A stretch of 64,000 bases of DNA from Schistocerca nitens (Eukaryota > Arthropoda > Insecta > Orthoptera > Acrididae), in assembly GCF_023898315.1 (NCBI RefSeq), contig NC_064614.1, positions 114,235,501-114,299,500 of the forward strand, in the 5' to 3' direction. A program made the translations under genes and the position numbers. The notes under the pieces were generated by a model that was given only the letters and a program-made list of their open reading frames with translations, did no database searches and was not told where the DNA came from. Positions 32,204-42,760 of the stretch are shown here, piece after piece (the first letter of the stretch is position 1; each line of letters starts with the position of its first letter).

Positions 32204-32930
32204 TTATTTATGTCTCTGTGTGTGATGGGGAAGTGGTTCTTTTTTGTGTTTGTGTGCTTTCTGTTCTGTGTCTGTGGTCAGTACTCTCGGAGCGGTAAAG
32301 AGTGTGTTGTTGCAAAGTGTTGTGTTTTCGTTTATTACATTTTTCCCTCCCACTATAATCTTTTGTATGCAGTAATTTTCTTCTATTGTTAGTTGTCGGT
32401 ATCGACGGTAGCTGTTTTTCAGAATATGTAGATCGTTTTCGATGTTATTGAGGTTATGGTATTTGTTCATTAGAGGTTCTGCAAAAGTTAAACGTGTGCT
32501 GTCACTCTTTAGAGCTCTCATGTACTGTGTGTACATCGTTCGGAAGTTTCTGCTTGTTTGTCCTATGTACTGGGCCTGACAGCAGTTGCATGTGAGTTGA
32601 TATATTCCAGCACTGCTAAATTTTTTTGTGGTTTTTCTGACTGGTCTTAGCCTTTTTTGAACTGCATTGTTTGTTCTGAATGTTATTGGGATCCCTTGCT
32701 TTTTCAAGATGTTTCCAATTCTATGTGATATTTTGTTATTGTATGTTAGTGTGTTCCATCTGTCTCTTTTTCCTTATGTGGTGTCGTCTGCTGTGTTGTC
32801 TGTGTGTACTGCCTCTGGATTTTCAGATTCTTTGATTGTGCTCTTGAGTCGCTGGCCGCTATTTTTATGTTTCATTTTTACCTTGTTGTTGAGTTTATTT
32901 ATGATGTCTGTTTTGTAGTCGTTTTCAACG
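32204..32930 (-). pseudogene. Penelope-like protein C-terminus with GIY-YIG endonuclease
   Basis: The minus strand first encodes AVENDYKTDIINKLNNKVK at about 32925-32870 and reaches a stop near 32770. It then continues NTLTYNNKISHRIGNILKKQ, GIYQLTCNCCQAQYIGQTSR (GIY and YIG boxes with the paired cysteines typical of Penelope-like endonucleases), and NIENDLHILKN. The C-terminus is QLTIEENYCIQKIIVGGKNV. The reverse transcriptase part is absent. In an intact element this domain nicks target DNA for reverse transcription. Here one stop and 5' truncation rule out a complete protein. Confidence 0.88.
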
Positions 32931-33056
32931 GCAACAGTCTACACCGACAACTAACAATAGAAGAAAATTACTACATGCAAAAGGCTATAGCGGAAGGGAA
33001 AAATGTAATGAACGAAAACACAACGACTTTTCACCGCTCTGAGAGAACTGACCAAT
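32925..33056 (+). pseudogene. Penelope-like protein C-terminal end, second inverted copy
   Basis: The plus strand encodes QLTIEENYYMQKAIAEGKNV then MNENTTTF, close to the minus-strand version in the left half. It shows that two 3' fragments of the same element face each other. Confidence 0.8.
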
Positions 33057-33661
33057 GACACAGAACAGAAACCACACACATTAAAAAGAACGTCTTCACC
33101 ATCACACACAGAGACATAAATAAGGAACAGAAGTTGTCGTAATTCCCGCTACAGTTTTCATAGCAATTTCGCAACATGCGATACACCTCTCGTGACACAC
33201 GCGAACAACAAGACGGTGTAATGTTCTTGATCATAAACAAAGTGCGAAAGTTTTGTTTTTGTGTGTATACAATCAGCTACATGCCGTCCAAAGAACGTGA
33301 GTACACGAATAACAAAGTAACAGCCCAGTACACACCAAAAACTGGATTCCACAACAGTACCGCAACCCCAAGTGTATATTGCTAAGTTCACCTTTAGTAT
33401 TTTGTTTACTAACAGCCGCTCACAGTTGCAGATGACATGATGTTCGCTGAGAAAAACGGCAACAGAAAAAAAGCGCAGAAAATATGTTGCAAACAACTAC
33501 AATAATTCTAAAAAAACACGCCATAACGTACAATAGGTAAGGTAGTATGAAAGTATCCATAAAAAATTATATTTCAAAAAAAGAACAGTAAAAAATGTAA
33601 TAACGTGTTACTGTGTTTGCATAACGATGCTATTTTCTGCATGTTTTAGATTAAAAAAAAA

Positions 33662-33703
33662 CCCACTGATGATGGTAATATTTGTCGCTGAAACTAGTTT
33701 GGG
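33662..33703 (+). ncRNA. hammerhead ribozyme motif, right Penelope copy
   Basis: Stem I CCCA pairs with TGGG. The core is CTGATGA, then a weak stem II across TGGTAATATTTGTCGCT, GAA, and palindromic stem III ACTAGT followed by T17. Core boxes are complete. Stem II pairing is poor by eye. Hammerheads are known components of Penelope-like elements. Confidence 0.6.
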
Positions 33704-33770
33704 AAATAAACAAGAAAATTAAAAAACGAGGCGTTTTGCATCAAGTCGGACTCAGTTTCTGATATTGTTG

Positions 33771-34548
33771 CTTTTATATGCAAACACAGACCAAATGGAA
33801 GAGTTCCAAGATAAAGTTATTGTTGCAATTACGTATTCATTGTCCGATAACGGGTGCGCGACTAAAGGTAAAATATCTCCCTTGTACGGGAATAACATTA
33901 GTGGGAAGTACGAATACAAGTATAACATATAGACGACGATATACAGAAGTTTGGTGGTGGCCTTTAAGTCATTCTCGGATAGAAAAAGCGCGCGTAAGCC
34001 GGGAAATCCGGGTTTGAGTCGCGGTCTGGCACGAATTTTCATTATCATCATTCCCTTATACAGCTGGTGGTGATTCCTATTCGCTGCTGCCAAGGATCGG
34101 CCATTTTCTGTGAGATACTGCTGCCTGCCGAGTCTTTCGGACGTTTGTTTCCCATCTCCAGCCATGTAGTGGAAATACCAGCCAACTATTGGAAAAGACT
34201 CGCCCTTGAAAACAGTCTGGTCCGGGCGGTTCCTTGTCCTTCAACCAGATTAAACAAACGTCGGATGATTATTTCTAGGATGGCGAACGGTCCCCGTGAC
34301 CCGAAAGCCAGAAAGCCGCTGATGTCGCTCGCAGTAGGAGTACCATTCTTAAGAGTATAGGGAAAAATCTCTAGGGCTCATATTTTCATTTATATGTAAC
34401 GGTTATTATTAAATTTAAGAAGCAGTGTGGATTGATTACATAAATATGTCTAGTTTACTTATCAGTCTATTTGTTAAACATTTGTTGTGGTAAAAGCTCA
34501 ACATTTGCGCTCTGTAAATATGCATTTGTGTATATTCTTTGTGCAGTT
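33771..34548 (+). repeat. mostly unexplained; tRNA-like piece at 33970-34035
   Basis: GAAAAAGCGCGCGTAAGCCG followed by GGTTTGAGTCGCGG and TCTGGCACG resembles the 3' half of a tRNA-derived repeat. The rest has no gene or identified repeat. Confidence 0.35.
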
Positions 34549-34805
34549 GTCCGCCCCGATGGCTGAGTGGTCAGCGCGGCGCCTTGTCATGCCAAGGGAC
34601 CCGGGTTCGATTCCCGGCTCAGTGGGGGATTTTTCTCTGCTCAGGGACTGGGTGTTGTGTTGTTCTCATTATCATTTCATTATCATCAGTGGAAGTCAAT
34701 GGGAAACTACCACCGGAATCACTTCCCAAGACGTTCATGCGGTGGACCTCTCTGACGAGGCTCCCCCGTGGCAAGTCCTGCCGTAAGGCAGAACACAAAG
34801 TTTTG
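34549..34805 (+). repeat. SINE-C, tRNA-derived, 11-bp TSD
   Basis: The head GATGGCTGAGTGGTCAGCGC with GGGTTCGATTCCCGGC is tRNA-like. The body contains ACTGGGTGTTGTGTTGTTCT and GACGAGGCTCCCCCGTGGCA. Direct repeats TTTGTGCAGTT lie at 34538-34548 and 34806-34816. The body differs from SINE-A and SINE-B. Confidence 0.88.
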
Positions 34806-34816
34806 TTTGTGCAGTT

Positions 34817-35236
34817 ATGTATTCTTTCTAGACATGTGTTCTCGGTGGCTAAATGGAGTACAAATTGTGGAGGCCAAATAAAACAAAACAAACAACAGTA
34901 GTCGACGGTCGTGACCGGGAACTGTCACGTTTCATATGTTAAACACACAAAGAAACGGTACATCTAAAAGTCAAACAGCCATTTACAATGTCGCTTGACA
35001 AACAGCTTCACGCAGATAAGAAAACCGCTTGTCCGTCGCTGGACGGCCGCATTTAATCAATCAGTCGCGTCTGTAGTTCCATGCACGTAATGTGTTCCTC
35101 TCGACATCCGTAAACAACTTGGACACCAATAGGGTTAGTCTACGGGATTATCAAAATGACAATCCTATCTTATCTCCCGGTGAGGATATAAAATGGTAAG
35201 ACATTAGTGGAGGATATCTGGCAAGAGCTGCAAGTA
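34817..35236. other. no gene recognised
   Basis: Non-coding flank between SINE-C and the mariner. Confidence 0.45.
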
Positions 35237-36558
35237 TTAGGTTGGTGAGTAACTTCGTAGCGTTTTTGTTTTGCATGTCGGTATTCCGGTTGCTATGGGT
35301 TTATTTATCGATTGTCACGTTTTCCTTGTAGTTCACTGTTGTTATCTGAGTTTTCACACTGTTCATTTTGTCATTTCTGGATAATTAGTGAAGCTGCTGA
35401 AGCTAGAAAGTGGAGTGCCAAGTAGAGAAATGAGAACATTCCCGATATATTCTTCTGTTTGAGTTCAATAGAGGGGCGGCGGCAGCGAAGGCAGAAAGAA
35501 ACATTTGCGCCGTGTATCAGGATAGTACCATAGGACAGAGCACGGCAGGAAAATGGTTTCCTCGTTTTAAGGAGAGTTGTTTTGACATTAGTGACTCGTT
35601 TTAAGGAGTGTTGTTTTGACATTATTGACTCTCCATGTTCAGGAAGACCTTCGGAATTTGACGCAGATCCTTTAAACGCATTAATCCACAATAATCCCTG
35701 TCAGTGTCCAAGATAACTGGCAGATGTAAGGAACTGTGGTGATTCCACCATCGTGCGACATTTGCATGCACTGGGGAAGATTCAATCATGGGATGTATGT
35801 GTACCGTAGGCTCTAAGCCAAAATAGCAAAAATCAGCGAGTGGCCGTATGTGCATTTCTGCTTACTCGTCATCAACTGGCTCGTGACACCGACCATTCCT
35901 ATCCCGTATCGTTACTAGTGATGAGAAGTGGTGTCTTCACGCTAACATAAGGAAAAGAAAGGAATGTATGAGCCCAAACAATGCAGTGTCTCCCCGTACA
36001 AACACTTCTGAGCAGTCACAAAAGATAATGTTATGTATCTGGTGAAGAAACGACGGTGTGGCGTACTATGAATTGTTCCATCGAGATGTAATCATCACTG
36101 TTGACATTTATTGTCAACAAGTGAGACGTCTTGCAGACACAGTCCGAGAACAAAGACCAGGAAGACTGCGTGAAGTGATGCTACTCCATGATGACGACCG
36201 CCCGCATTCTGCTAGACTGACAAAGAACGCTATACAGGACTTGAATTGGAAAGTCATTCCGCACGCACCTTATTCGCCTGATCTTGCGCCCTCAGATTTT
36301 CACTTTCTCCCCTACTTGTCTAACAACCTTCAAAGAACTTCCTTTATGGGAAAGTGCTGTGAACATCGCTCGAACACTTCTCCTCCTCAAAACCACGTAA
36401 TTTCTACATTCTCGGAGTGGGAAAGTTACCTCACTGTTGGCAGACTCTTGTAAATAGTGATAGAGAATATATTATTGATGGCTAAACTCTCTGTTATGTG
36501 TATCTGTTGTGTTTATTACACTTATGGGAAAAGGGCTAGGAACTTACGCACCAATCTA
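35237..36558 (+). mobile_element. mariner (DD34D type), strongly decayed
   Basis: The termini TTAGGTTGGTGAGTAACTTC and, inverted at the right, TAGATTGGTGCGTAAGTTCC fit mariner ends, with TA at the borders. Translated pieces include AERNICAVYQ (N-terminal region), LLHDDDRPHSARLTKNAI (second Asp) and HAPYSPDLAPSDFHFLP (third Asp). Several stops and frameshifts, and a 39-bp tandem duplication at about 35555-35632, have destroyed the gene. Confidence 0.9.
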
Positions 36559-36869
36559 CTACCAATGAAACCGGCAATGGCTGAAAAAACCGTTTGAACG
36601 CAGTCGCTTCTACCACGAAACAGACCTGAAGCTGACTTGAAAATGGAGGGGGTATGCACCTGTCAAAATACGAGCAGTTGTCGAAGATGTCATCCGGCTG
36701 CATTTCCTCAGCTTGTTTGAGCATTTTATGTGCCGCGAGAATCTCAAGTTTCATAGACTGTAGTTACAAAATTCAGAGGACTTGAAAGGAAAGCAAGAGA
36801 AGGGAGGCTACAGGTGTGAAAACTCTCCTTCATGTTACGTCTGCATTGAGTAACCTGTGACAGAAATCC
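36559..36869. other. no gene recognised
   Basis: Short non-coding gap. Confidence 0.45.
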
Positions 36870-37530
36870 AGAAGAAATTGGGAAGAGAACTTAAAGTTCA
36901 GAGTAAAGAAATACAAATTTGGAGGTTTCCTGATGACATTTAATTCTTTCAAAGACGGCAAAGGACTGGATAGTGTAGCCATAACAGGTTTTAAGATGGT
37001 GTTCACCAACAAAAATAAGACAAGGGTAATGGAACGTAATCGGGTTAAATCAGGTGATGTTAACAGAATTAGACTGAGTAATGAAAAAATATAATCAGTC
37101 GACGAGGTTTGCTACTTTACACTAAAATAAGTGACGATGGCCCCAGTAGACGCATAAAATTCAGATTGAAAATAGCAAGAGAAGCATTTCTGAAAAAGAG
37201 GAATTTGGTAACATCGGACATACGTTTAAGTGTTAGGGAATCTTTTCTGAAAATATTTTTGTGGATTGTAGCCTCATACGACACACAAACGTATACAGTA
37301 AATAGTTCAGATAAAACGAAAATAGAAGCTTTTGAAACACAATATCCTGTCACAGAATAATGCTACAGATACGATGAGTAGTTCTAAGACTTAATGAAGT
37401 GAAACTGAACCGAATTGGGGAAAAATGAAATTTGTGGCATAACTTGACTAAAAGAAGGGATCGGATAATAGAACACATCCATTGGCATCAATGAATAGTC
37501 AAATAGGCAATGGAAGGAAGTTTGGGGAGT
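36870..37530 (+). mobile_element. LINE-A relic, left part
   Basis: The plus strand encodes TRVMERNRVKSGDVNRIRLS and then KIAREAFLKKRNLVTSDIRL, SVRESFLKIFLWIVASYDTQ. This is the LINE-A region after the RT catalytic box. It stops at the left end of the transposon at 37531. Apparent continuation lies at 42605-42700. Confidence 0.82.
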
Positions 37531-38328
37531 TACACAGCGTGATTTTTCCACCGTGTACAAACGCTAGTGATTGATCGATGAGAGGATACGGAACAAAAAC
37601 GGTGTAATGATCTTACGTCCGGAAATGGATGATTTCCATGCTAGAGTGCTAGAGACCATTTATTCAATCATACTTTGTTACAGAGACTGCAGTCTAATAC
37701 GCGCTGTATCGTGCTGCCACAATTACAGTATGAATGGTTTCCTCCTAGAGGGTGGTACTGTTCCTCATACGCCGTGCCCTAGCGACCTCTCCTGCTATAG
37801 TCAGTGGTAATGCTGTGTCCGATTCACTCCTCTTGCTGACCGACTTTGAGGCGGATGTGACAAGCGTTCAACACAATGATTCTGTATTCGAATCGAGAGC
37901 TTGCGGACATGGCGTTTACTTACGTAAAGGCAAACGGCAACGGGCTGCGAGCAGCAAGGTTGTATCAGTGGATCGAGCCCCGCCGACAACAACCACGGCA
38001 TTCAGTTTTTGCAACAGTGTTTCGCCGTTTGTCTGAGACAGGGTCGTTGCAGGAAACAGGAAATCATGAAGGACGTACCCGAAATGTTCGGATACCAGAC
38101 TTGGAGTAAAATGTGATTAACACTGTGGAGGGCGACCGCCGTGTCAGTACCAGGCAGTTGGCCCGCCAGTAGAGGGTAAGAAAGACGACCGTGTGGAACA
38201 TTCTCCTTGACAGTTGTTACTACCCTTATCACTTCCAGCGTGTGCAGGGCATACTAGCGACAGACTTTCCACATAGGGAACAGTTTTGACTGGTTTCTTC
38301 AGCACGCAATCACAATTCCGGCATTTGT

Positions 38329-38502
38329 TCAATTGGTTCAAATGGCTCTGAGCACTATGGGGCTTAACAGCTGTGGTCATCAGTCCCCTAGAACTTGGAA
38401 CTACTTAAACATAACTAATCTAAGGACATCACACACATCCATGCCCGAGGCAGGATTCGAACCTGCGACCGTAGCAGTCGCGCGGTTCCGGACTGCGCGC
38501 CA
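38329..38502 (-). repeat. SINE-A, 5'-truncated
   Basis: Common tail and most of the head on the minus strand. Short direct repeat GCATTTGT at 38321-38328 and 38503-38510. Confidence 0.88.
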
Positions 38503-38744
38503 GCATTTGTGTCATTCATCCTATTCACAGATGAGGCCACCTTTACGTGGAATGGTATCTTCAACTTTCATAATAGTCATCTGTAGGATAGTATGCAGAA
38601 CCCCATGGTATGGTGACAGCGTATCATCAGCACTGGTGCAGCCGGAATATGTGCGCAGGGATAATTGGCGACCGCATTTTAGGACCAGTCTTTCTTCCAT
38701 GTCGCCTAACAGGCCGTAACTATCGGTATTTCTTGCAGGTGGCG

Positions 38745-41700
38745 AAGGGTTTTGTGGCTGCTTCGGTCCCGGGTTCGATCCCCGCCACTGCCTAAATTTT
38801 GATAAATAATCAGCATTGGCGGCCGAAGACTTCCAGCATAAAAAGTCAGCCTCATTCTGCCAACGGCCTTGTCGAAGAGGGCGGAGGAGCGGGTAGAGGA
38901 TCAGGGCACTCTCTTGTCCTAGGGGTGGGAAATTGCCCCTAAAGGCGGAAGAATCAGCAATGATCATCGACATGAGTATGCAGAATGCAATGGAAACCAC
39001 TGCATTAAAGACACGTAACGTGTATCCACAGGACATGTGGCCTGTAATTGAAGAAGTGTCATGATGATCTCTCCATTGGCAAAAGATTCCGGAATAGTCC
39101 CCATTCGGATCTACGGGAGGGGACTGCCAAGGGGGAGGTTACCATGAGAAAAAGATTGAATAATCTACGAAAGGATAACGTTCTACGAGTCGGAGCGTGG
39201 AATGTCAGAAGCTTGAACGTGGTAGGGAAACTAGAAAATCTGAAAAGGGAAATCCAAAGGCTCAATCTAGATATAGTAGGGGTCAGTGAAGTGAAGTGAA
39301 GTGGAAGGAAGACAAGGATTTCTGGTCAGATGAGTATCGGGTAATATCAACAGCAGCAGAAAATGGTATAACAGGTGTAGGATTCGTTATGAATAGGAAG
39401 GTAGGGCAGAGGGTGTGTTACTGTGAACAGTTCAGTGACCAGGTTGTTCTAATCAGAATCGACAGCAGACCAACACCGACAACGATAGTTCAGGTAAACA
39501 TGCCGACGTCGCAAGCTGAAGATGAACAGATAGAGAAAGTGTATGAGGATATTGAAAGGGTAATACAGTATGTAAAGGGGGACGAAAATCTAATAGTCAT
39601 GGGTGACTGGAATGCAGTTGTAGGGGAAGCAGTAGAAGAAAAAGTTACAGGAGAATATGGGCTTGGGACAATGAATGAAAGAGGAGAAAGACTAATTGAG
39701 TTCTGTAACAAGTTTCAGCTAGTAATAGCGAATACCCTGTTCAAGAATCACAAGAGGAGGAGGTATACTTGGAAAAGGCCGGGAGATACGGGAAGATTTC
39801 AATTAAATTACATCATGGTCAGACAGAGATTCCGAAATCAGATACTGGATTGTAAGGCGTACCCAGGAGCAGATATAGACTCAGATCACAATATAGTAGT
39901 GATGAAGAGTAGGCTGAAGTTCAAGACATTAGTCAGTAAGAATCAATACGCAAAGAAGTGGGAGACGGAAGTACTAAGGAATGACGAGATACGTTTGAAG
40001 TTCTCTAACGCTATAGATACAGCAATAAGGAATAGCGCAGTAGGCAGTACAGTTGAAGAGGAGTGGACATCTCTAAAAAGGGCCATCACAGAAGTTGGGA
40101 AAGAAAACATAGGTACAAAGAAGGTAGCTGCGAAGAAACCATGGGTAACAGAAGAAATACTTCAGTTGATTGATGAAAGGAGGAAGTACAAACATGTTCC
40201 GGGAAAATCAGGAGTACAGAAATACAAGTCGCTGAGGAATGAAATAAATAGGAAGTGCAGGGAAGCTAAGACGAAATGGCTGCAGGAAAAATGTGAAGAC
40301 ATCGAAAAAGATATGGTTGTCGGAAGGACAGACTCAGCATACAGGAAAGTCAAAACAACCTTTGGTGACATTAAATGCAACGGTGGTAACATTAAGAGTG
40401 CAACGGGAATTCCTCTGTTAAATGCAGAGGAGAGAGCAGATAGGTGGAAAGAATACATTGTAAGCCTCTATGAGGGTGAAGATTTGTCTTATGTGATAGA
40501 AGAAGAAACAGGAGTCGATTTAGAAGAGATAGGGGATCCAGTATTAGAATCGGAATTTAAAGGAGCTTTGGAGGACTTAAGGTCAAATAAGGCAGAAGGG
40601 ATAGATAACATTTCATCAGAATTTCTAAAGTCATTGGGGGAAGTGGCAACAAAACGACTATTCACGTTGGTGTGTAGAATATATGAGTCTGGCGACATAC
40701 CATCTGACTTTCGGAAAAGCATCATCCACGCAATTCCGAAGACGGCAAGACCTGACAAGTGCGAGAATTATCGCACAATCAGCTTAACAGCTCATGCATC
40801 GAACCTGCTTACTAGAATAATATACAGACGAATGGAAAAGAAAATTGAGAATGCGCTAGGTGACGATCAGTTTGGCTTTAGGAAAAGTAAAGGGACGAGA
40901 GAGGCAATTCTGACGTTACGGCTAATAATGGAAGCAAGGCTAAAGAAAAATCAGGACAGTTTCATAGGATTTGTCGACCTGGAAAAAGCGTTCGACAATA
41001 TAAAATGGTGCAAGCTGTTCGAGATTCTGAAAAAAGTAGGGGTAAGCTGTAGGGAAGACGGGTCATATACAATATGTACAACAACCAAGAGGGAATAATA
41101 AGAGTGGACGATCAAGAACGAAGTGCTCGTATTAAGAAGGGTGTAAGACAAGGCTGTAGCCTTTCGCCCCTACTCTTCAATCTGTACATCGAGGAAGCAA
41201 TGATGGAAATAAAAGAAAGGTTCAGGAGTGGAATTAAAATAAAAGGTGAAAGGATATCAATGATACGATTCGCTGATGACATTGCCATCCTGAGTGAAAG
41301 TGAAGAAGAATTAAATGATCTGCTGAACGGAATGAACGGTCTAATGAGTACACAGTATGGTTTGAGAGTAAATCGGAGAAAGACGAAGGTAATGAGAAGT
41401 AGTAGAAATGAGAACAGCGAGAAACTTAACATCAGGATTGATGGTCACGAAGTCAATGAAGTTAAGGAATTCTGCCACCTAGGCAGTAAAATAACCAATG
41501 ATGGACGGAGCAAGGAGGACATCAAAAGCAGACTCGCTATGGCAAAAAAGGCATTTTTGGCCAAGAGAAGTCAACTAATATCAAATACCGGCCTTAATTT
41601 GAGGAAGAAATTTCTGAGGATGTACGTCTGGAGTACAGCATTGTATGGTAGTGAAACATGGACTGTGGGAAAAGCGGAGCGCGGAGCAGAAGAGAATTGA

Positions 41701-42069
41701 AGCATTTGAGATGTGGTGCTATAGACGAATGTTGAAAGTTTGGTGGACTGATAAGGTAAGGAATGAGGAGGTTCTACGCAGAATCGGAGAGGAAAGGAAT
41801 ATGTGGAAAAAACTGATAAGGAGAAGGGACAGGATGATAGGACTTCTGCTAAGACATGAGGGAATGACTCCCATGGGGCTAGAGGGAGCTGTAGAGGGCA
41901 AAAACTGTAGAGGAAGACAGAGATTGGAATACGTCAAGCAAATAATTGAGGACGTAGGTTGCAAGTGCTACTCTGAGATGAAGAGGTTAGCACAGGAAAG
42001 GAATTCGTGGCGGGCCGCATCAAACCAGTCAGTAGACTGATGACAAAAAAAAAAAAAAAAAAAAAAAAA
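38745..42069 (+). mobile_element. LINE-B, near full-length RTE-type LINE with poly(A) tail
   Basis: The 5' region contains a tRNA-like T-arm (CGGGTTCGATCCCCGCCA near 38769) and a 300-bp leader. Then comes endonuclease coding from 39144 (LRVGAWNVRSLNVVGKLENL, GDWNAVVG near 39602, DSDHNIVV near 39880). RT follows (DQFGFRKSKGTREAILTLRL near 40865, MIRFADDIAILSES near 41264) and a C-terminus ending RAASNQSVD at 42040. The tail is about 29 As, then target sequence. Lesions: a 5-bp GTGAA expansion at about 39285-39300 shifts frame, a 1-base loss near 41055, and another frame break near 41685. It is related to LINE-A across its length. Confidence 0.94.
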
Positions 42070-42547
42070 ATGATGATGCTCCAGCTCACATTGCCGTTAA
42101 CGTCCGGACACATCTCAATCATGTCTTTCCTGGTCGGTGGATCGGACGAGGCATTCGAGTTGCATGGGGCGCTCATTCACCGGATCTCAACCCGTGCGGT
42201 TTCTGGTTATGGGTCCATCTCAAAGTATCGTGCTTGCAGAGTCGATTTCAGACGTGGAGACACTGGAGCAACGTATTCATGCTGCCTTTCACACTGTTCG
42301 GAATAAGCCTGGCCGACACGTATGCGGTGAGTCGCATGGAAAGCATTTTCCAACGTACTGTAACTGTGGCTGCTTGGTACAGCGCGTATTAGACCACAGT
42401 CTCTGTAACAGTATATGACTGAATAAATGATCTCTAACATGGAAACCATGCATTTCCGGAGATAAGTTCATTAGATCTTTTTTGTTCCGCATCCTCTCAT
42501 CGATCAATCTCTAGAGTTGGTACACTGTGGAAAAAAATCGCTCTGTA

Positions 42548-42549
42548 GT

Positions 42550-42589
<40 letters not shown>

Positions 42590-42598
42590 AGAGAGAGA
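42548..42598. repeat. (GA)n microsatellite
   Basis: About 20 GA units with one CACA interruption, directly beside the right end of the transposon. Confidence 0.95.
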
Positions 42599-42604
42599 GT
42601 AAGG

Positions 42605-42700
42605 CTTGGCTACAGTTAACCGATGGAAATGGATGTAGGTTACAGTGGCTATGAAGAGATGATGAGACTTGCACAAGACACAAGATAGACTAGATACTAA
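42605..42700 (+). mobile_element. LINE-A relic, right part
   Basis: GATGTAGGTTACAGTGGCTA followed by GAGACTTGCACAAGAC matches the LINE-A 3' coding end (DVGCSRYWEMKKLAQD). It probably belongs with 36870-37530. Confidence 0.5.
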
Positions 42701-42760
42701 AAATGATGGATGAATTTTGGACACCAGATAAAAGACGAGGGTAGAAGTGAATGGAATATT

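Larger units (their letters stand above)
31551..33770. mobile_element. Penelope-like element 3' ends in inverted-duplicate arrangement
   Basis: Arms 31551-32410 and 32925-33770 are imperfect reverse complements. Pairs include TGATGCAAAAC at the outer edges, CATGCAGAAAATAGCATCG with its complement near 33630, and TTAGTTGTCGGT with ACCGACAACTAA at the inner edges. Both arms end in hammerhead-like sequence and AATAAA-type tails. The spacer plus the left inner arm encodes a GIY-YIG endonuclease on the minus strand. The right arm encodes the last part of the same protein on the plus strand. Inverted or tandem partial copies are a known habit of Penelope-like elements. Confidence 0.82.
37876..42420 (+). 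pseudogene. mariner-like transposase (DUF4817-type N-terminus), in three pieces
   Basis: Piece 1 (37876-38320) encodes NRELADMAFTYVKANGNGLR and RRLSETGSLQETGNHEGRTR, typical of the N-terminal domain found on many insect mariner-like transposases, then ends in stops. Piece 2 (38510-38745) has LFTDEATFTWNG with the first catalytic Asp and RLTGRNYRYFLQ. Piece 3 (from 42070) has DDAPAHIAVNVRTHLNHVF, GRWIGRG and SPDLNPCGFWLW. The third catalytic Asp is Gly. Stops and substitutions in every piece show long decay before or after the insertions. Confidence 0.82.
37531..42547 (+). mobile_element. Tc1/mariner-superfamily transposon carrying a SINE and a LINE
   Basis: Inverted termini of about 180 bp: TACACAGCGTGATTTTTCCA, GATTGATCGATGAGAGGATA and TTACAGAGACTGCAGTCTAA at the left match reverse-complemented sequence ending TCTGTA at 42547, with TA at each end. 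The transposase gene is broken by SINE-A (38329-38502) and LINE-B (about 38745-42069). Without these the element would be near 1.5 kb. Confidence 0.88.
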
